Source: Hevea brasiliensis (taxonomy: Eukaryota; Streptophyta; Magnoliopsida; Malpighiales; Euphorbiaceae). Taken from it: a stretch of 64,000 nucleotides of DNA. Under the pieces are notes generated by a model. It was not told where the DNA came from, searched no databases, and saw only the letters and a program-made list of their open reading frames with translations. The DNA lies in contig NC_079500.1 of NCBI RefSeq assembly GCF_030052815.1, positions 1,674,001-1,738,000 of the forward strand, written 5' to 3'. A program made the translations under genes and the position numbers. Shown here one piece after another: positions 1 through 12,119 of this stretch. Every line of letters begins with the position of its first letter. Within the stretch, counting starts at the first letter, position 1.

Positions 1-116
1 TTAAAAGAAACTAATTCAGAACAAATCAACAAAATCCAAAACAAAGTATAAATGTTTGAACATATTTACAAAGAAAAGGTCCTACAAGATTGAACAAAAG
101 TAAACTAAACACTAAT

Positions 117-1675
117 CTATGTCTATTGTTTTTCCTTTGTCCAAGGATGTTGCTAAGGGGCTGGTGGCTGCTGCCGGCTGTCGAAATGATGGTGCAGGAG
201 GAGGTGATGGAGGTGGGGGTGGCATGCCCAGAAAGATCATGAGTTGCTTCACCATCTCCTTCAGTTCTTTCTGTTTGTCCCTGGTTTCCATGACAAGGTC
301 AAACAGTTGCTCATGACGATCCTTTAGTGTATCAAGACCATCACAAGCTTCCTATCCACAAAGTAGATATCATCACTAAGCCTGTCGAGGTAGGTGAATA
401 AGGCTTTAGTGTTGAATGGAGGAGGTGCTGTGGATGAGGTAGGTTCAGCTGTAGGAGGAATGGGCTGAGCAGAGGTAGCTGGAGTGTCCTGAGTAGGCTG
501 AGGGGGTGGGGTAGGGGTAGTAGGGTGCTGTGGGACTGGTGTGAAAGGTTGAGTTTCTGCTGCAGGATGGCCAGTATCATCAAAATATGATAAATGGAAC
601 CCTGTTTTGGTTAAGTGTGCAGTATCAAAATAGGAAGTGTCCTCAAGTGCTGGGATTGAGTGCTCTGCAGGATTAAAGCCAAAATGCTTGGCTATGACAG
701 TGATGAGTCCACCCAAAACAATGTCACCAATGGATTTGGTGGCAATATGCAGCACATGCTCGCAAAAGAAGTAACCTGGAGACACTCTAACTTTGTGAAA
801 TGCACACCATAACATAAATAGTTCAGATTTGCCCACAGCACCAGAACTAGTCCCTCTGCCCAATATGGTGCTAGCCATCAACCTATGAATAAACCTAAGT
901 GCAGGGTCAAGGATTTGGGATGTTTTGGACCTACCAGCAGAGAAGGTTTGGGGTTGGTTTGTTATGATTCTCCAAAATTGGGCAGGATTCCAGATGCCCT
1001 TATTGGCTACCTCTACTCCAGTATGTGGTACTCTAAAGAACCCATCAATTGCAAAACCAAAAATGCTATGAAATTGATCCAATGACAGCTCTCTATTTTG
1101 CCCCAAGCATCTAAATGTCATAATTGGCTTATGGTCTACATCATGCAAGTTGAGGGTAGCAGAGAATGAAGAAATAAACTCCAAAACTAGAATTGGATAA
1201 ACTACCTCTTGCTTATGCACAAATTCTGTCCAACCCATACCGTCAAGAAATGCAACTACATTATCAAATAAACCCAGAGATTGTAGAGCATCAGCAGATA
1301 TATACCTAGTAGGTTGTACCCTTCTATCTTTGAGTCTTTTGAAAGCGACTTTTGAATTGTATCGTGAGAGGCCAGGTAGCTTTGATACAAATGGGGTTCT
1401 TTGGCTGTCCTTTTCTTGCTGGAAGAAGGTGTAGAGGCTGGAGCTTTTGGCTTTTTAGGAGGTGGCTCCGAAAATGGGGTGGGTGGGTCTTTGCGTTTGG
1501 ACAGAGGAGGAGCAGAGGGCATGGGTCGCACGGATTTGGATCGGATTTTGCGTTTGTATGTGGTTGATGGAGGTGGTGGTGTCGTTTGTGGTGGAGGATT
1601 GGAAGGGGGATGTATCGAAGACAATGGAGAGACTTCAAGAGGAGAGGCGGGGCGGGAATGTGGAGGGGAATCCAT
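117..1675 (-). pseudogene. Athila third ORF (envelope position), broken
   Basis: This ORF lies 3' of integrase, where Athila elements carry an extra gene. It starts at ATG 1675 with a Pro/Ser-rich N-terminus containing a basic Lys/Arg stretch (KRKIRSK) that could be a nuclear localisation signal. Around residue 140 the frame shifts to the 1238-324 frame, whose core has the conserved string RCLGQNRELSLDQFHSI. A second frameshift near 345, where two bases are missing relative to the copy at 40502-42100, moves the C-terminal coiled-coil-like KD-rich segment and a poly-Pro tail into another frame that ends at TAG 117-119. It matches the plant retrotransposon ORF-1/putative transposon protein type. 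I see no signal peptide or transmembrane segment, so an envelope function is not supported by the sequence. Confidence 0.7.
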
Positions 1676-1859
1676 GGTCGATTGGAGTAGAGATGGAAAT
1701 GTAGGGGGATTTAGGGTTTCGTGATGAGAGCGCTGATGGAGAAGATGGGAGAGAGATGGCGAGAATGCCGGAAAGAAATGGAGGATGAAGGGCGGTCGTG
1801 GGGTTCAAGAGTCGGGAAGTGGAGGTGGTGGGAATGGCCTTTGCTGAAAATGAATTTGA

Positions 1860-2720
1860 ATCGGGTTGTAGGAGATTGCATAAGGAGAAAATGATTTATG
1901 CATAACTTGTGCGTGTTTCAAAAAGGATTTATATTTCAGAAAAGTGCTTATGCACAAGTGCATAGGTTATGCACTGTCCTTATGCATGTTTCGGTGACCC
2001 TGAAATGGTGAGGAGCGAAGTCATGCGGGAGTGCATAAGTTATGCACTCCCCTTATGCATCTCTCGGCAAGAATTGTTTTTCAGAAACTTGGGTCATGCA
2101 GATGTGCATAGGCTATGCACTCTGCTTATGCACTCTGCGGCAATTTTTGGGATTTTGGAATTTTGGTTATGCGTATGCATAGGCTATGCACATTGCTTAT
2201 GCAGGTCTCGGTAACTTTTGGGGTTTTCTGTTTTCTGGTTATGCAGGAGTGCATAGGCTATGCACTCTGCTTATGCACTCTTCGGCTGAATTGATTTTTT
2301 GGAGATCTTGGTTATGCAGAGGTGCATAGGCTATGCACCTTCCTTATGCACCCCTCGGCAAGAATGATTTTTCTGGGTTTTTGGTCATGCGTAGTGCATA
2401 GGTTATGCACTCGCTTATGCAACCTTCTGCACTGGAGTGTGGAATTTTGGTTATGCGTATGCATAGCTTATGCACCTTCCTTATGCAAACTTCAGAGAGA
2501 GAAAATGAAGGATTTGAAGTTATGCAATTGTGCATAGGTCATGCACTCACCTTATGCAAGTTTTGAGATATGAATTTTGACAAAATGAGGTTATGCAGGG
2601 TTGCATAAGCTATGCACTCTCCTTATGCACTTGCAATAAAGGTGAAAAATGGCAAGAATTTTGGTCATGCAGGATTGCATAAGCTATGCAGTTGCTTATG
2701 CACAAGTTTAACAAGATCAA
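1860..2720. repeat. Tandem palindromic repeat array in Athila spacer (copy 1)
   Basis: About twelve diverged units of 65-75 bp follow one another. Each has the order GTTATGCA or GTCATGCA, then TGCATA(A/G)GCTATGCAC, then CTTATGCAC, then (T/C)TCGGC and about 20 variable bases. The core TGCATAAGCTATGCA is close to self-complementary, and CTTATGCA is its inverted half. The array sits between integrase and the third ORF. Short ORFs through it are repetitive artefacts. Confidence 0.85.
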
Positions 2721-3576
2721 GAATGCAATAGAACATGGATTGCAAGTGTGAAAGATACCCTGGAATGATGAAATATAATTCTATGAAGCACAAACCATGA
2801 GAAATTTTCACCAAAAACACATCAATATATTCAAAATTCATCAAAAGTGCATCACATAAGCATGTAAAAATGGATCCTACATAAAAGACCTTTGAGAGCT
2901 ATGCCATTTTGACTCAAATTCTGCAAATCAACATTTAGCACATAAAACTCCATAAAAATCTGTATAAAGTTGCATCAAACCACAAATGAGAAATGAAATC
3001 TCCAAGATTTGCCAAGAAAATTCAACATTTCTACTTTGAATCCTACAACCCAAAGAAGCTCAAAGCTATGAAATGACTCACTTAACACCAAAATATCATT
3101 AAAAGCACAAATATAAGAAAAATACCCACACAACCTCACCAAAAAAACATGTAATCTGCAGATTCTATTGTTCTGATCGCATAAACCGGATAGCAATTTC
3201 AAAGCTTCACCAACCTTTCTCCATAGATAAACATCCAACCTCATCAAAAATACAAGTCATTGGCTGCAGACACCTTTTGCTGCAGATTTTATTTTTCCTC
3301 TGCATGAACTAGATTGCAGCTCTGCCGCAGATTATGCGACAAAAGCTTATCGATTCTTTTGAAGGACTAAATTTGTCAAGTTAAGAATTACTTCCCCAAT
3401 AGTTCACCAGCCCTTCTTCATTGAATTACATCTACAAGAGACAAAATTTAACAATGTCAAAAATTGAATTTGGGGAGATTTAAGATAAAAAACAAAATTA
3501 ATGAAAATGAAAGTAAATCAACAAAAGCAAAATAAAAGGACTTGGGATGCCTCCCAAGAGGGCTAATTTATAGTCC
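2721..3576 (-). other. Athila spacer without coding sequence
   Basis: This is non-coding element DNA between the repeat array and the integrase stop. It is A-rich with many CAAA runs. The homologous spacer in copy 2 is 43100-43865. No gene or regulatory motif is supported. Confidence 0.6.
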
Positions 3577-4885
3577 TTAGCTGGACTTTTCATGAATTTC
3601 GCTGAAAAGAGGTGAGGGATTGGAGAGCTTGTAACAGCTTGCTCCTAGTATTGGGTCTCCAGTTATGTAATGCTTCAATCTATGCCCATTGACCTTAAAA
3701 TTCCCAGATTTTTCACTCCAAATTTCTATTGCTCCATAAGGGAAAACCTTAGAAACTCTATATGGACCAGTCCACCTTGACTTGAGTTTTCCAGGGAACA
3801 ATTTCAATCTCGAGTTGAACAACAAAACTGAATCACCTTCTTTGAATTCCTTTTTCCTCAGATGCTTATCATGCCAAACTTTAGTTCTTTCTTTGTAAAT
3901 ACGGGCACTTTCATAAGCATCCATCCTCAATTCCTCAAGCTCATTAAGTTGTAACAACCTTTTCTCACCAGCTTGCTTAAGATCAAAATTCAAGGTCTGA
4001 ATGGCCCAATATGCTCTATGTTCTAGCTCCACAGGTAAATGACAAGACTTACCATACACCAACCTAAAGGGAGTAGTTCCTATAGGTGTTTTGTAGGCAG
4101 TCCTATATGCCCATAAAGCATCATCTAGTTTGATAGACCAATCTTTCCTAGAATTGTTCACTGTTTTCTCCAAAATATGCTTGAGCTCTCTGTTAGAAAT
4201 TTCAACTTGTCCTGAAGTTTGAGGATGGTATGGGGTAGCTATCTTGTGCACTACACCATACTTCCTCATTAAGCTCTCAAATTGCTTATTACAAAAATGG
4301 GAACCCCCATCACTAATTATAGCCCTAGGAGCTCCAAATCTGCTCAAGACAAATTTTTTCAAAAATTTTACTACCACTCTAGCATCATTAGTTGGAGTTG
4401 CAATAGCTTCCACCCACTTTGACACATAGTCAACCCCAACTAAGATGTATCTATTACCATATGAAGGAGGAATGGCCCCATAAAATCTATTCCCCAAACA
4501 TCAAATAATTCCACTTCAAGAATATTATTTAGGGCATTTGATCTCTTTTGACAAATTTCCACTCCTTTGACATTTATCACAATCCAACACAAATTTCCTC
4601 ACATCCTTAAAAGATTTGGCCAAAAGAAACCAGCTTGCAAAATTTTACTAGCTGTCTTAGAGATGCCAAAATGTCCTCCATAATCGAAGCATGGCAATGA
4701 CGCAAAATACTGGATTTCCTCTTCAGAATACATCTTCTAATTAGACCATCACAACATCTCCTAAAGAGTAAAGGATCATCCCATCTATAAAACTTCACTT
4801 CATGCAAGAACTTTTCTTTTGTTGCCATGTCATACCTAGAGGTAATATTCCACAAGATAGATAATTCACAAAATCTGCATACCAA
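3577..4885 (-). pseudogene. Athila integrase, C-terminal two thirds intact
   Basis: The frame 4497-3577 gives a long piece of a retroviral-type integrase. The catalytic DDE residues are visible as VDYVSKW (first Asp), IISDGGSHF (second Asp) and the Glu in [11 protein letters not shown]. They are followed by the [15 protein letters not shown] and [15 protein letters not shown] strings typical of plant gypsy elements and a C-terminal DNA-binding region ([10 protein letters not shown]). No chromodomain follows, as expected for Athila. The zinc-binding N-terminus (about 4607-4885) is in other frames and badly decayed. The stretch that would correspond to the upstream part of this domain is deleted from Athila copy 2, so copy 1 is the only one here that shows it. 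Confidence 0.85.
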
Positions 4886-6836
4886 GGTAGTTTAGCAACA
4901 AGAGAGAAAAGTTGTTCATCCAAGAAAAACTCATCAATAGGATTTCATCCAATTCTTCACCATCCAATTTCAACCGACTAAGATTGTCAAGAACTACATT
5001 TTCAGCTCCTTTCTTATCTCTAATCTCCAAATCAAATTCTTGTAGCATCGAATCCACCTAAGGATCCTCGGTTTTGCCTCCATTTTACGGAGCAAATAAC
5101 TGATGGCTGCATGATATGAAAATATAACCACCTTTCAGTCAATAATTTAAGGACTGAACTTTTCAAATTAAAAGACAATTGCAAAAAATTCCTTTTCGCT
5201 TGTTGCATAATTTGTTTGAGCCTCATCCAGTGTTCTACTAGCATAATAAATAGCATAAGCCTTTTGTCCTTTCTTTGACATAGAACATCCCCAATTGCAT
5301 AGTTGCTAGCATCACACATAATTTCAAAAGGTAGGCTACAATCATGTGGTTGCATGATTGGTGCAGTGATAAGAGCTTGCTTCAACCTGCAAAAGGCATC
5401 CAAACACTCTTGGTCAAATTCAAATGGTGTGTCATTACTTAACAAATTAGACAAAGGTTTAGCTATTTTAGAAAAATCCTTAATAAAGCGTCAGAGAACC
5501 CGGCATGTCCTAGGAAACTTGAATTCCCTTGACATTGGTAGGAGGAGCCATCTTCTCTATCACTTCAACTTTGGCTTTATCAACCTCTATTCCTCTGTTA
5601 GACACCAAATGTCCAAGAACTATCACTTCCTGAAACATAAAATGACACTTTTCCCGCTTTAACACAAGGTCGATTCGCACATCGCTGCAAAATTTTAGAA
5701 AGGTTAGCCAAGCATATATCAAAAGAAGATCCATAAATGTAAAAATCGTCCATAAAACCTCCATTATGTCTTCAATGAAATCGAGAAGATTGCCATCATG
5801 CACCTCTGAAAAGTGGCTGGTGCATTACACAACCCAAATGGCATCCTTCTATAAGCAAAGGTTCCATATGGGCAAGTAAAAGTGGTTTTCTTGATCATTT
5901 GGATGGATAGGGATTTGAAAAAACTCGAATATCCATCTAAATAGCAAAAGTAAGAATGCCTAGCTAGTCTTTCCAACATTTGATCAATGAAGGGAAGTGG
6001 AAAATGATCTTTTCTAGTGGCAACATTTAATTTTCTGTAATCTATGCACATTCGCCAACTAGTCACCGTTCTAGTGGGAATTAATTCATTATTTTCATTT
6101 TTGACCACTGTCATTCCACCCTTCTTTGGGACAACATGTACTGGGCTTACCCAAGCATCTGCGAGATGGGATATATGATCCCTGCATCAAGCAACTTCAA
6201 AATCTCCTTTTTAACAACTTCTTTCATATTTGGGTTCAACCTCCTTTGATGTTCAATAGATGGTTTACAATTTTCTTCCAAACTGATTCTATGCATGCAA
6301 AAATGTGGGCTTATTCCTTTAATGTCATCTATGGTGTATCCCAAAACTTTCCTAAATTTTCTCAACACTCTTAACAACTTATCAGCCTCTAAAGTACTCA
6401 AGTTTGCATTTACAATTACTGGATAAGTGTTATTAGTGCCAAGAAATTCATACCTGAGCTGAGAAGGAAGTTGCTTAAGTTCTACCTTAGGTGCATCTTC
6501 TTCCTTGAATGATGATTGCTTAAATTCAGCTTTTTCCTTTTGTGTGAGTTGAAAAACTGGAGCAGAAACGAATGGTGGACTTCCCTCTAAGTGTTGAGTA
6601 TATGCAGCTACATGAGGGTTGTCATAGTCTATGCCTCCTCCATGAACCAAACAATTTTCAAGTGGATCTTCTGGATATTTCTTTCTGAAGTGTTCTTCAA
6701 CCAGCTCATCAATAATATCAACTCTCAAGCAAGTATCAGCTTCAGAATGATGCTTTTTCATAGTGTTATTGATATTGAAAATTAACTGCTCTTCACCAAC
6801 TCTAAGAGTAAGCTTTTCTCCTTTCACATCAATCAA
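4866..6836 (-). pseudogene. Athila reverse transcriptase and RNase H, broken
   Basis: The polyprotein is split over several frames. 6836-6147 holds the protease-RT linker and the start of RT. 6114-5764 has RT motifs WRMCIDYRKLN, FCYLDGYSSFF and YRRMPFGLCNAPATF. 5803-5510 should contain the FMDD active site, but one T is missing near 5755 and the motif falls out of frame. 5454-5032 has the RNase H start (CDASNYAIG) with further lesions. By comparison, copy 2 keeps FMDDFSVYG in its DNA. The enzyme would copy element RNA into DNA in virus-like particles; this copy cannot encode it. Confidence 0.85.
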
Positions 6837-7667
6837 TGCTCATGATGTTGCTTGAAAGGGTCTCCCCAAGATATTTGGAATATTAGATTCTTCCTCCATG
6901 TCCAAGATGAAAAACTCAAAAGGTATATAGAACTTTCCAACCTTCAGGGGCACATTCTCCAAAATCCCTTCAGGATACTTGATTGTTCTGTCAGCTAACT
7001 GAAGAGAAATGTGGGTTGGCTTTAGATCTCCCATGTTGAGCTTCTCATAGATAGAAAGGGGCATAAGGCTAACACTGGCCCCTAAATCACATAGAGCTTT
7101 TGTAGAACATGATTCCCCAATGTGGCATGGAATTGAAAAACTCCCTGGATCCTTAAGCTTTGGAGGAAGTTTCCTCTGGAGGATAGCACTACATTCTTCT
7201 GTCAAAGCTACAGTTTCATCATCTTCAAGTTTTCTCTTATTTGAGAGAATTTCTTTCAAGAATTTTGCATAAGAGGGCATTTGTGAAAGAGCATCAACAA
7301 AAGGCACATTTATGTAAAGTTTCTTCAAAACCTCTAAGAACTTCCCAAATTGCCTATCAAGCTTGGCTTTGTGAAATCTTTGAGGAAAGGGAAGTTGTGG
7401 CTTGTAGGGCTCAGGAGGTATATACTTCTCTTCTTTTTCTTCAAATTTCTCCTTACATTTTTCTGCACTCTCTTGTTTTCCACTCTCATCAGTTCCTTTC
7501 TCATTTTCTCTCTTCTCACTGTTTTCACTCTTCTCATCATTTATAACTTTACCACTTCTTAAAGTAATAGCTTGACAATGCTCTCTTGGATTTTCTGGTT
7601 GACTTGGAAGCTTTCCAAAAGATTTGGCACTTGAGGAAGATGCTTGTTGTGCAATCTGGTTTTCCAA
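6837..7667 (-). CDS. Athila protease domain region (open fragment)
   Basis: A 275-residue open stretch covers the gag-pol linker, rich in Glu/Lys, then the aspartic protease. The catalytic string is ALCDLGASVSLMPLSIYEKL, where DLGA is the form usual in plant Athila and related gypsy elements. It ends in NILGRPFQATS, where the classical ILGRPFL segment should continue; a stop follows where the next codons read on as AHDVA in a shifted context. It is a fragment of the element polyprotein with no independent start, and I list it as coding only because the frame is open. Confidence 0.75.
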
Positions 7668-9098
7668 AGATTCTTGTGTGTTTGCATTTGTTCCACCTTG
7701 CTTTCACCTCTCTCATCTCCTCATCATGCTTATTTTGATTGGCAAGAATCATGCAATAAAGCTTCATGGTGGAATTTCGTTCTTCTTTGTTTTGGTGGGG
7801 GTTCATATTTTTCTCACGAAAATTAGGCAATGGTTGCCTATTTTGGCGATATGGAACTTGACTTTGTTGTTGTGGTTGAAAATTCGATTTTGAACTTGAT
7901 TTTGCTAATTGCCCCATTAAAAGTTGTTATTATTCCTCCAATTTGGATTATAAGTTTGAGAATAAGGATTCCTCATTTGCTTGTTTCCAAAATTACCAAC
8001 ATATGCCGCTTGTTCTCCATAATCTACTCCACATCAGGTAGTTTCCTCTGCATAAGCCAATTGTTGTGAACTTCCAGATGATGATGTTGAACTAACCAAC
8101 ATACTCAAATCTTCCATCTTCTTAGCAAGGACATTTGTAAGTGCATCAAACTTTGCATTAATCATGTTGAATGGATCAAGATCATACATCCCAGCAGCTT
8201 GCCTTTTCTGAGTTGGAGCTGGTCCTCTTGGACTACTCCAAAGATGAGTATTCTTTGCAATTTTCTCTAATAACTCATAAGCTTCATCTTCATGCTTAAT
8301 GATGAATTCTCCTCCTGTTTGAGCATCAATAATTCCTCTGATTGCAGGAGTGACATTTGTGTAGAAATTCTGATTTATCATCCATTTTGGAATGGCATGA
8401 TGTGGGCATAATCTTTCCAATTCCTTCCATCTCATCCATGATTCATAGAGAGTTTCATCTTCTCTTGGTCTGAAAGATGTCATTTGATTCCTCAGCTCTT
8501 GAGTTTTTCCAGGTGGAAAATATTGTGCAAGAAATGCATCAGTTAGTTGCTCCCAATTTGTAATGGAGTTGTGAGGTAAAGAATCAAGCCAATCCAATGC
8601 TCTATCTTTCAAAGAGAATGGGAATAGCTTCAATCTTGCTGCATCATCAGACACTCCAGGTTGTTTTTGCATGTCGCAAATCATAGCAAACTTCTTCAGG
8701 TGTGTGTGTGGATTTTCAGAAGGATGACCCCCAAATTGAGAATTCTGAATCATTTGAAGGACTCCAAAATCCATTTTGTAACTGTTCGCATCAATCCTTG
8801 GTCTTGCTATGCTCTCTCTCAAGTCATCAAAACGAGGAAAAGCATGATCAATCATACTTCCCCTAGGCACGTTAGCATTAACAACTTCTTCACCATGGGC
8901 TGCATTTTCATTATTTTGACCATTTCCAGCATTACCAACACCAATTCTAATTCTTTCATCAGCCATATCTGCTTCAATTTCGGTTTCTCTCGAAGCTTCC
9001 TTCCTTTTTCTGGTTTCTTTCTTGTTGGCCTTGCAAAATTTCTCAATTTCAGGATTGAAAAGTAAGGTTGTGTCACTTGAGCTTCTAGCTCTTCTCAT
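7668..9098 (-). pseudogene. Athila gag, N-terminal 354 residues open
   Basis: Gag starts at ATG 9098 (MRRARSSSDTTLLFNPEIEK) and stays open to 8034. It contains the plant retrotransposon gag domain with RLKLFPFSLKDRALDWLDSL, AFLAQYFPPGKTQELRNQM and the YESWMRWKELERLCPHH string. Gag forms the particle and packages element RNA. A stop at about 8034 and frameshifts in the Gln/Asn-rich tail (7917-7549) separate it from protease. I see no CCHC knuckle, in keeping with Athila gags. The Trp in YESWMRW is intact here but is a stop codon in copy 2. Confidence 0.85.
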
Positions 9099-9207
9099 AA
9101 AAGATTAAAGTACCTGAAAAAGAACAAACAAACACAAAATGAAAAGATAACAAAGATAAAACTAAAAACAACTAAAATAATCAAGAATTCAATCTTAAAC
9201 AAACAAC

Positions 9208-9225
9208 TCCCCGGCAACGGCGCCA
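9208..9225 (-). other. Primer-binding site, tRNA-Asp type (copy 1)
   Basis: The plus strand reads TCCCCGGCAACGGCGCCA, the 3' end of plant tRNA-Asp(GUC). The minus-strand element RNA would pair with it to prime reverse transcription. It lies six bases from the LTR. Confidence 0.92.
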
Positions 9226-9231
9226 AAAACT

Positions 9232-10844
9232 TGATGCGTCCCAACCGCAAGTGCACGGGTCGTACAAGTAGTATAGAAAAATATCGATCCCATGAGGAGT
9301 TGTGTTAATGATTGAATTTTCGATATAAAAGTTGACTAAATTGAAGTATTTACGAGATTAAAATGATGAATTAATGGGTAATGGGGTGTGGAATCTAAAT
9401 GTGCAAAATTAATATTCTATTCAACAATGTATTAATTAAACTAAAATTGCATCAAATAGAAATAAGCAAGTTCAAATATGGCAATATTTAAATTGGCAAA
9501 TGATTAAATTCGATTAGAAATTAACAATGGTAAAAAGGCGATTCCGGAGTTCGTGTTTTCATAATCGAGCTATTTTGGGATTTTAAATTGGTTATCCAAT
9601 CCTGTGATACTAATGGGTTTTAAGGAGATTAATTCTTAAATCCTTTGAATTCCCTTTCGAGTGAGACAAAGAGTGCCTTAATCAAACTAATCCTACTTTC
9701 GTGGAGTTAGAATTAATTAAGACCCATTAAGTTCTTTAATTAATCTATGAATCCTCTTAATCCTTAGCCTATTTCTAGGTCTAAGTTAATTAAGTCCAAT
9801 TTCCTGATTATCTATCACAAGGCCTTCTCCTTTCGGTGCTTCAACCATGGATTAAGAACATTACTCAATGGGATCCTACATTAAGCATGTCATTAAGCAT
9901 ACAAGAAATGAATAAAACTCATTAAGACCACAAAATATAGATTACCCAATCAAAATCCACAAAATATCTCAAATATTACAACCCTTACTCCAGAATCAAA
10001 AGTAAACTACTCACTATCCATAATGCTTACAAGATATGATGAGTTTAAATGGAAATAAAGCTTTAATCTAAGCTAAGAAGTAAGTAATTAAACACTAGAA
10101 ATGTAGAAAAGTGTAAAGAAAGAAAGAAATCTGCAAATCTTAGTTGAAAATGGTGTGGAAGGTGAAATGACTCCTCAAATTCTGCTTAGCCTCCTCCTTT
10201 CTTCCTTTGCTCCTTTTTTTTTTCTAAAATGAGAAAATGGGACTATATATATCATTTTTCTGACATGGAGCCCTAAAATAGTATGTTCTAGGAGGAATAC
10301 ATTAAGGGAATCTTCTGCCAGCTCATTAATGAACTCTTTATGGACTGCATAAGTGGACTGCATAAGTTATGCAGTCCCTTATGCACATTTCGCTGATTCA
10401 GGTTACTTATGCGAAGCTGCATGACTTGGTGCATAGGTTATGCACAATTTCGTGAATCTGCATAAGGGAGGTGAGAATGTGCATAAGCTGTGCAGTCTCC
10501 TTATGCACATTTCGGCTGGTTCTGGAACAGTGTTCTTCCTCCTTATGCAGAACTGCATAGCTTATGCGCAAGTTATGCACGCTTGGTCAATGCATATTTC
10601 ACTTGAAAACTTGTTTTTGGCATCTTTTTGCTGTAGAAGACACTCCTCAATGGCAAAATTCTCTTTAGTCCTTCAAAAACACCATTTTTCCTACAAAACA
10701 AAGTAAAAATTACAAATTAGTGCAAAATTGACAACTATGGAAAACTAACTAATTAACTAATGAAATTAGCTAAAAAAATGACTAATAACCAAATAAAATG
10801 ATTATGAAATTAGACCTAAATGACTATGCAAAATGTGTGCATCA
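9232..10844 (-). mobile_element. 5' LTR of Athila copy 1
   Basis: This 1613-bp LTR begins TGATGC and ends GCATCA on the plus strand, a perfect 6-bp terminal inverted repeat. It aligns along its length with the LTRs at 36614-38243 and 57963-59563. It contains a cluster of the palindromic TGCATAAG-type repeats near its outer end. GATCT follows directly and would be the target-site duplication if the off-window copy matches. Confidence 0.9.
10320..10600. repeat. Palindromic repeats inside Athila LTR
   Basis: Several copies of the same motifs seen in the spacer array (CTTATGCAC, TGCATAGGTTATGCAC, GTGCATAAGCTGTGCAG, TTTCGGC) occur in the outer part of the LTR, in the region where U3 promoter sequence would be. 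Sharing between LTR and internal spacer is direct; a regulatory role is inference. Confidence 0.75.
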
Positions 10845-12100
10845 GATCTTCTAGTATTAGAGACAACTCCAGTACCATTAAGCTCATAATTTTATTATAT
10901 TTAAAAATATAAATAGTATAATTGACATATTTAATTCTGATTTAGTTGTTTGTAAATAATGGATCATCCTAATTAGTTTACTTTTGCGTTGTTATAACTT
11001 TATGGACGGAACTAGAACTTGAAGAATGAAGGGCTTAGAATAATGGTGAAAATTAATGAAAAATCAAAGGATTAAATCACAATTTTTAGATTTTAGGGAG
11101 CCATAAATAATGATAACAATGAAAAAACATAACAATTTCAAGAATCAATTGAAAATTTTCAGATTTCAAAGGTCTATTAACAATGGAAAAAGATTTCAAT
11201 GGTTCCAAGAAACTTTTATACGCATATGAAATTGTGGAAATTAAGTTTGGTGGAGTCATGGCTCCTTTAATTTCACATTTTTGTTTTATTTATAAAGGAG
11301 ATTGATCAAGAGGGTATTAATTTTGAGATATAGTTCAATTTAAGAGATAAATCTAATGATTCAATATGATATTTATATATATATAATATGATAGACTAAC
11401 CCATTTTATTTTCTAATCATAGTACTCTATAATTTCATTATGTATTATTAATTGTTTTCTTAAAGTTGTCTTACGATATATTTCATACTTCCCTTTACAA
11501 ATTTGAGGTACAAACACGCAGGTCCACAATTATTCACTTTTCTGTGGTGGACAATGTTTAAATTATTGATGTGAACAGATAAAAAGAGTACATTCCGTTA
11601 GGCTTCTTTCAATAATCAATTATCTATATTACTCATTATTCTAAAACTAGAAATTTGTATATTTTTTTTGAAGCAAAAATTAGAAATTTAAATTAAATTA
11701 TAATAATTGTAATCTGTCTAAATTAGGAATTCTTTGACAGCTACGTCGACTCATTCCAAATCGCAGGACATGACTCAGTATACATTGCTGATCAAACTCT
11801 GCTTCTTTGTGAGGATGATGTGTCTGTCATTGTAGGTGACAACGTACATTGAAATAATTATCTTTTTCTCAATGATAATTATTTAAAAAAAAAATTGAAC
11901 CATCTTATTTATTTATTTACCATTGTTTCATTGGATTTTTATTTTATAAAAAATTGCCAATAGAAAATTGAACAATTTATCCTAGTAGCATAGTCTGGAT
12001 CAATTGTTGTAATTATGCTAACATTATCCATTGCCGCTTTGGAGTCCCCACTACTCTAACCTCCCAATAAACAAAAAAAATATCATCCTAATAATGTCCC
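10845..12100. other. Intergenic, with a diverged duplicate of the glucosidase upstream region
   Basis: No gene is supported. About 10985-11640 resembles 31400-32220: both share runs such as CTTAGAATAATGGTG/GCTAGGAATAATGGTGG, TTTTTAGATTTTAGG, GATTTCAATGGTT and GGAGTCATGGCTC in the same order. 11744-11862 gives a short plus-strand open stretch (EFFDSYVDSFQIAGHDSVY) that I cannot assign. Confidence 0.5.
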
Positions 12101-12119
12101 AAAGTTTATGTCCTTATGA

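Larger units (their letters stand above)
1..10844 (-). mobile_element. Athila-type Ty3/gypsy retrotransposon, copy 1 (3' end outside window)
   Basis: A long LTR retrotransposon reads on the minus strand. From its 5' end it has an LTR (9232-10844), a tRNA-Asp primer-binding site, gag, protease, RT/RNase H, integrase, a tandem-repeat spacer and a third ORF after integrase. That gene order, with an extra ORF in the envelope position and a tRNA-Asp primer, is typical of the Athila lineage. The window starts inside the 3' untranslated region: base 1 aligns with about position 40380 of the second Athila copy, so roughly 2.1 kb of internal DNA plus the 3' LTR should lie outside. The five bases after the LTR are GATCT; the partner target-site copy cannot be checked. 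Frameshifts and stops in every coding region make this copy non-autonomous. Confidence 0.9.

Noticed and set aside
119..1724. Plus-strand Gly-rich ORFs opposite the third ORF
   Set aside because: They are antisense shadows of the Pro-rich coding strand.
1860..2720. Regular repeats resembling a CRISPR array
   Set aside because: Units are diverged, spacers are homologous between copies, the array is inside a plant retrotransposon, and no cas genes exist.
10845..10890. Plus-strand reading LLVLETTPVPLSS followed by a stop as a gene end
   Set aside because: Too short and not recognisable; no upstream continuation because it abuts the LTR.
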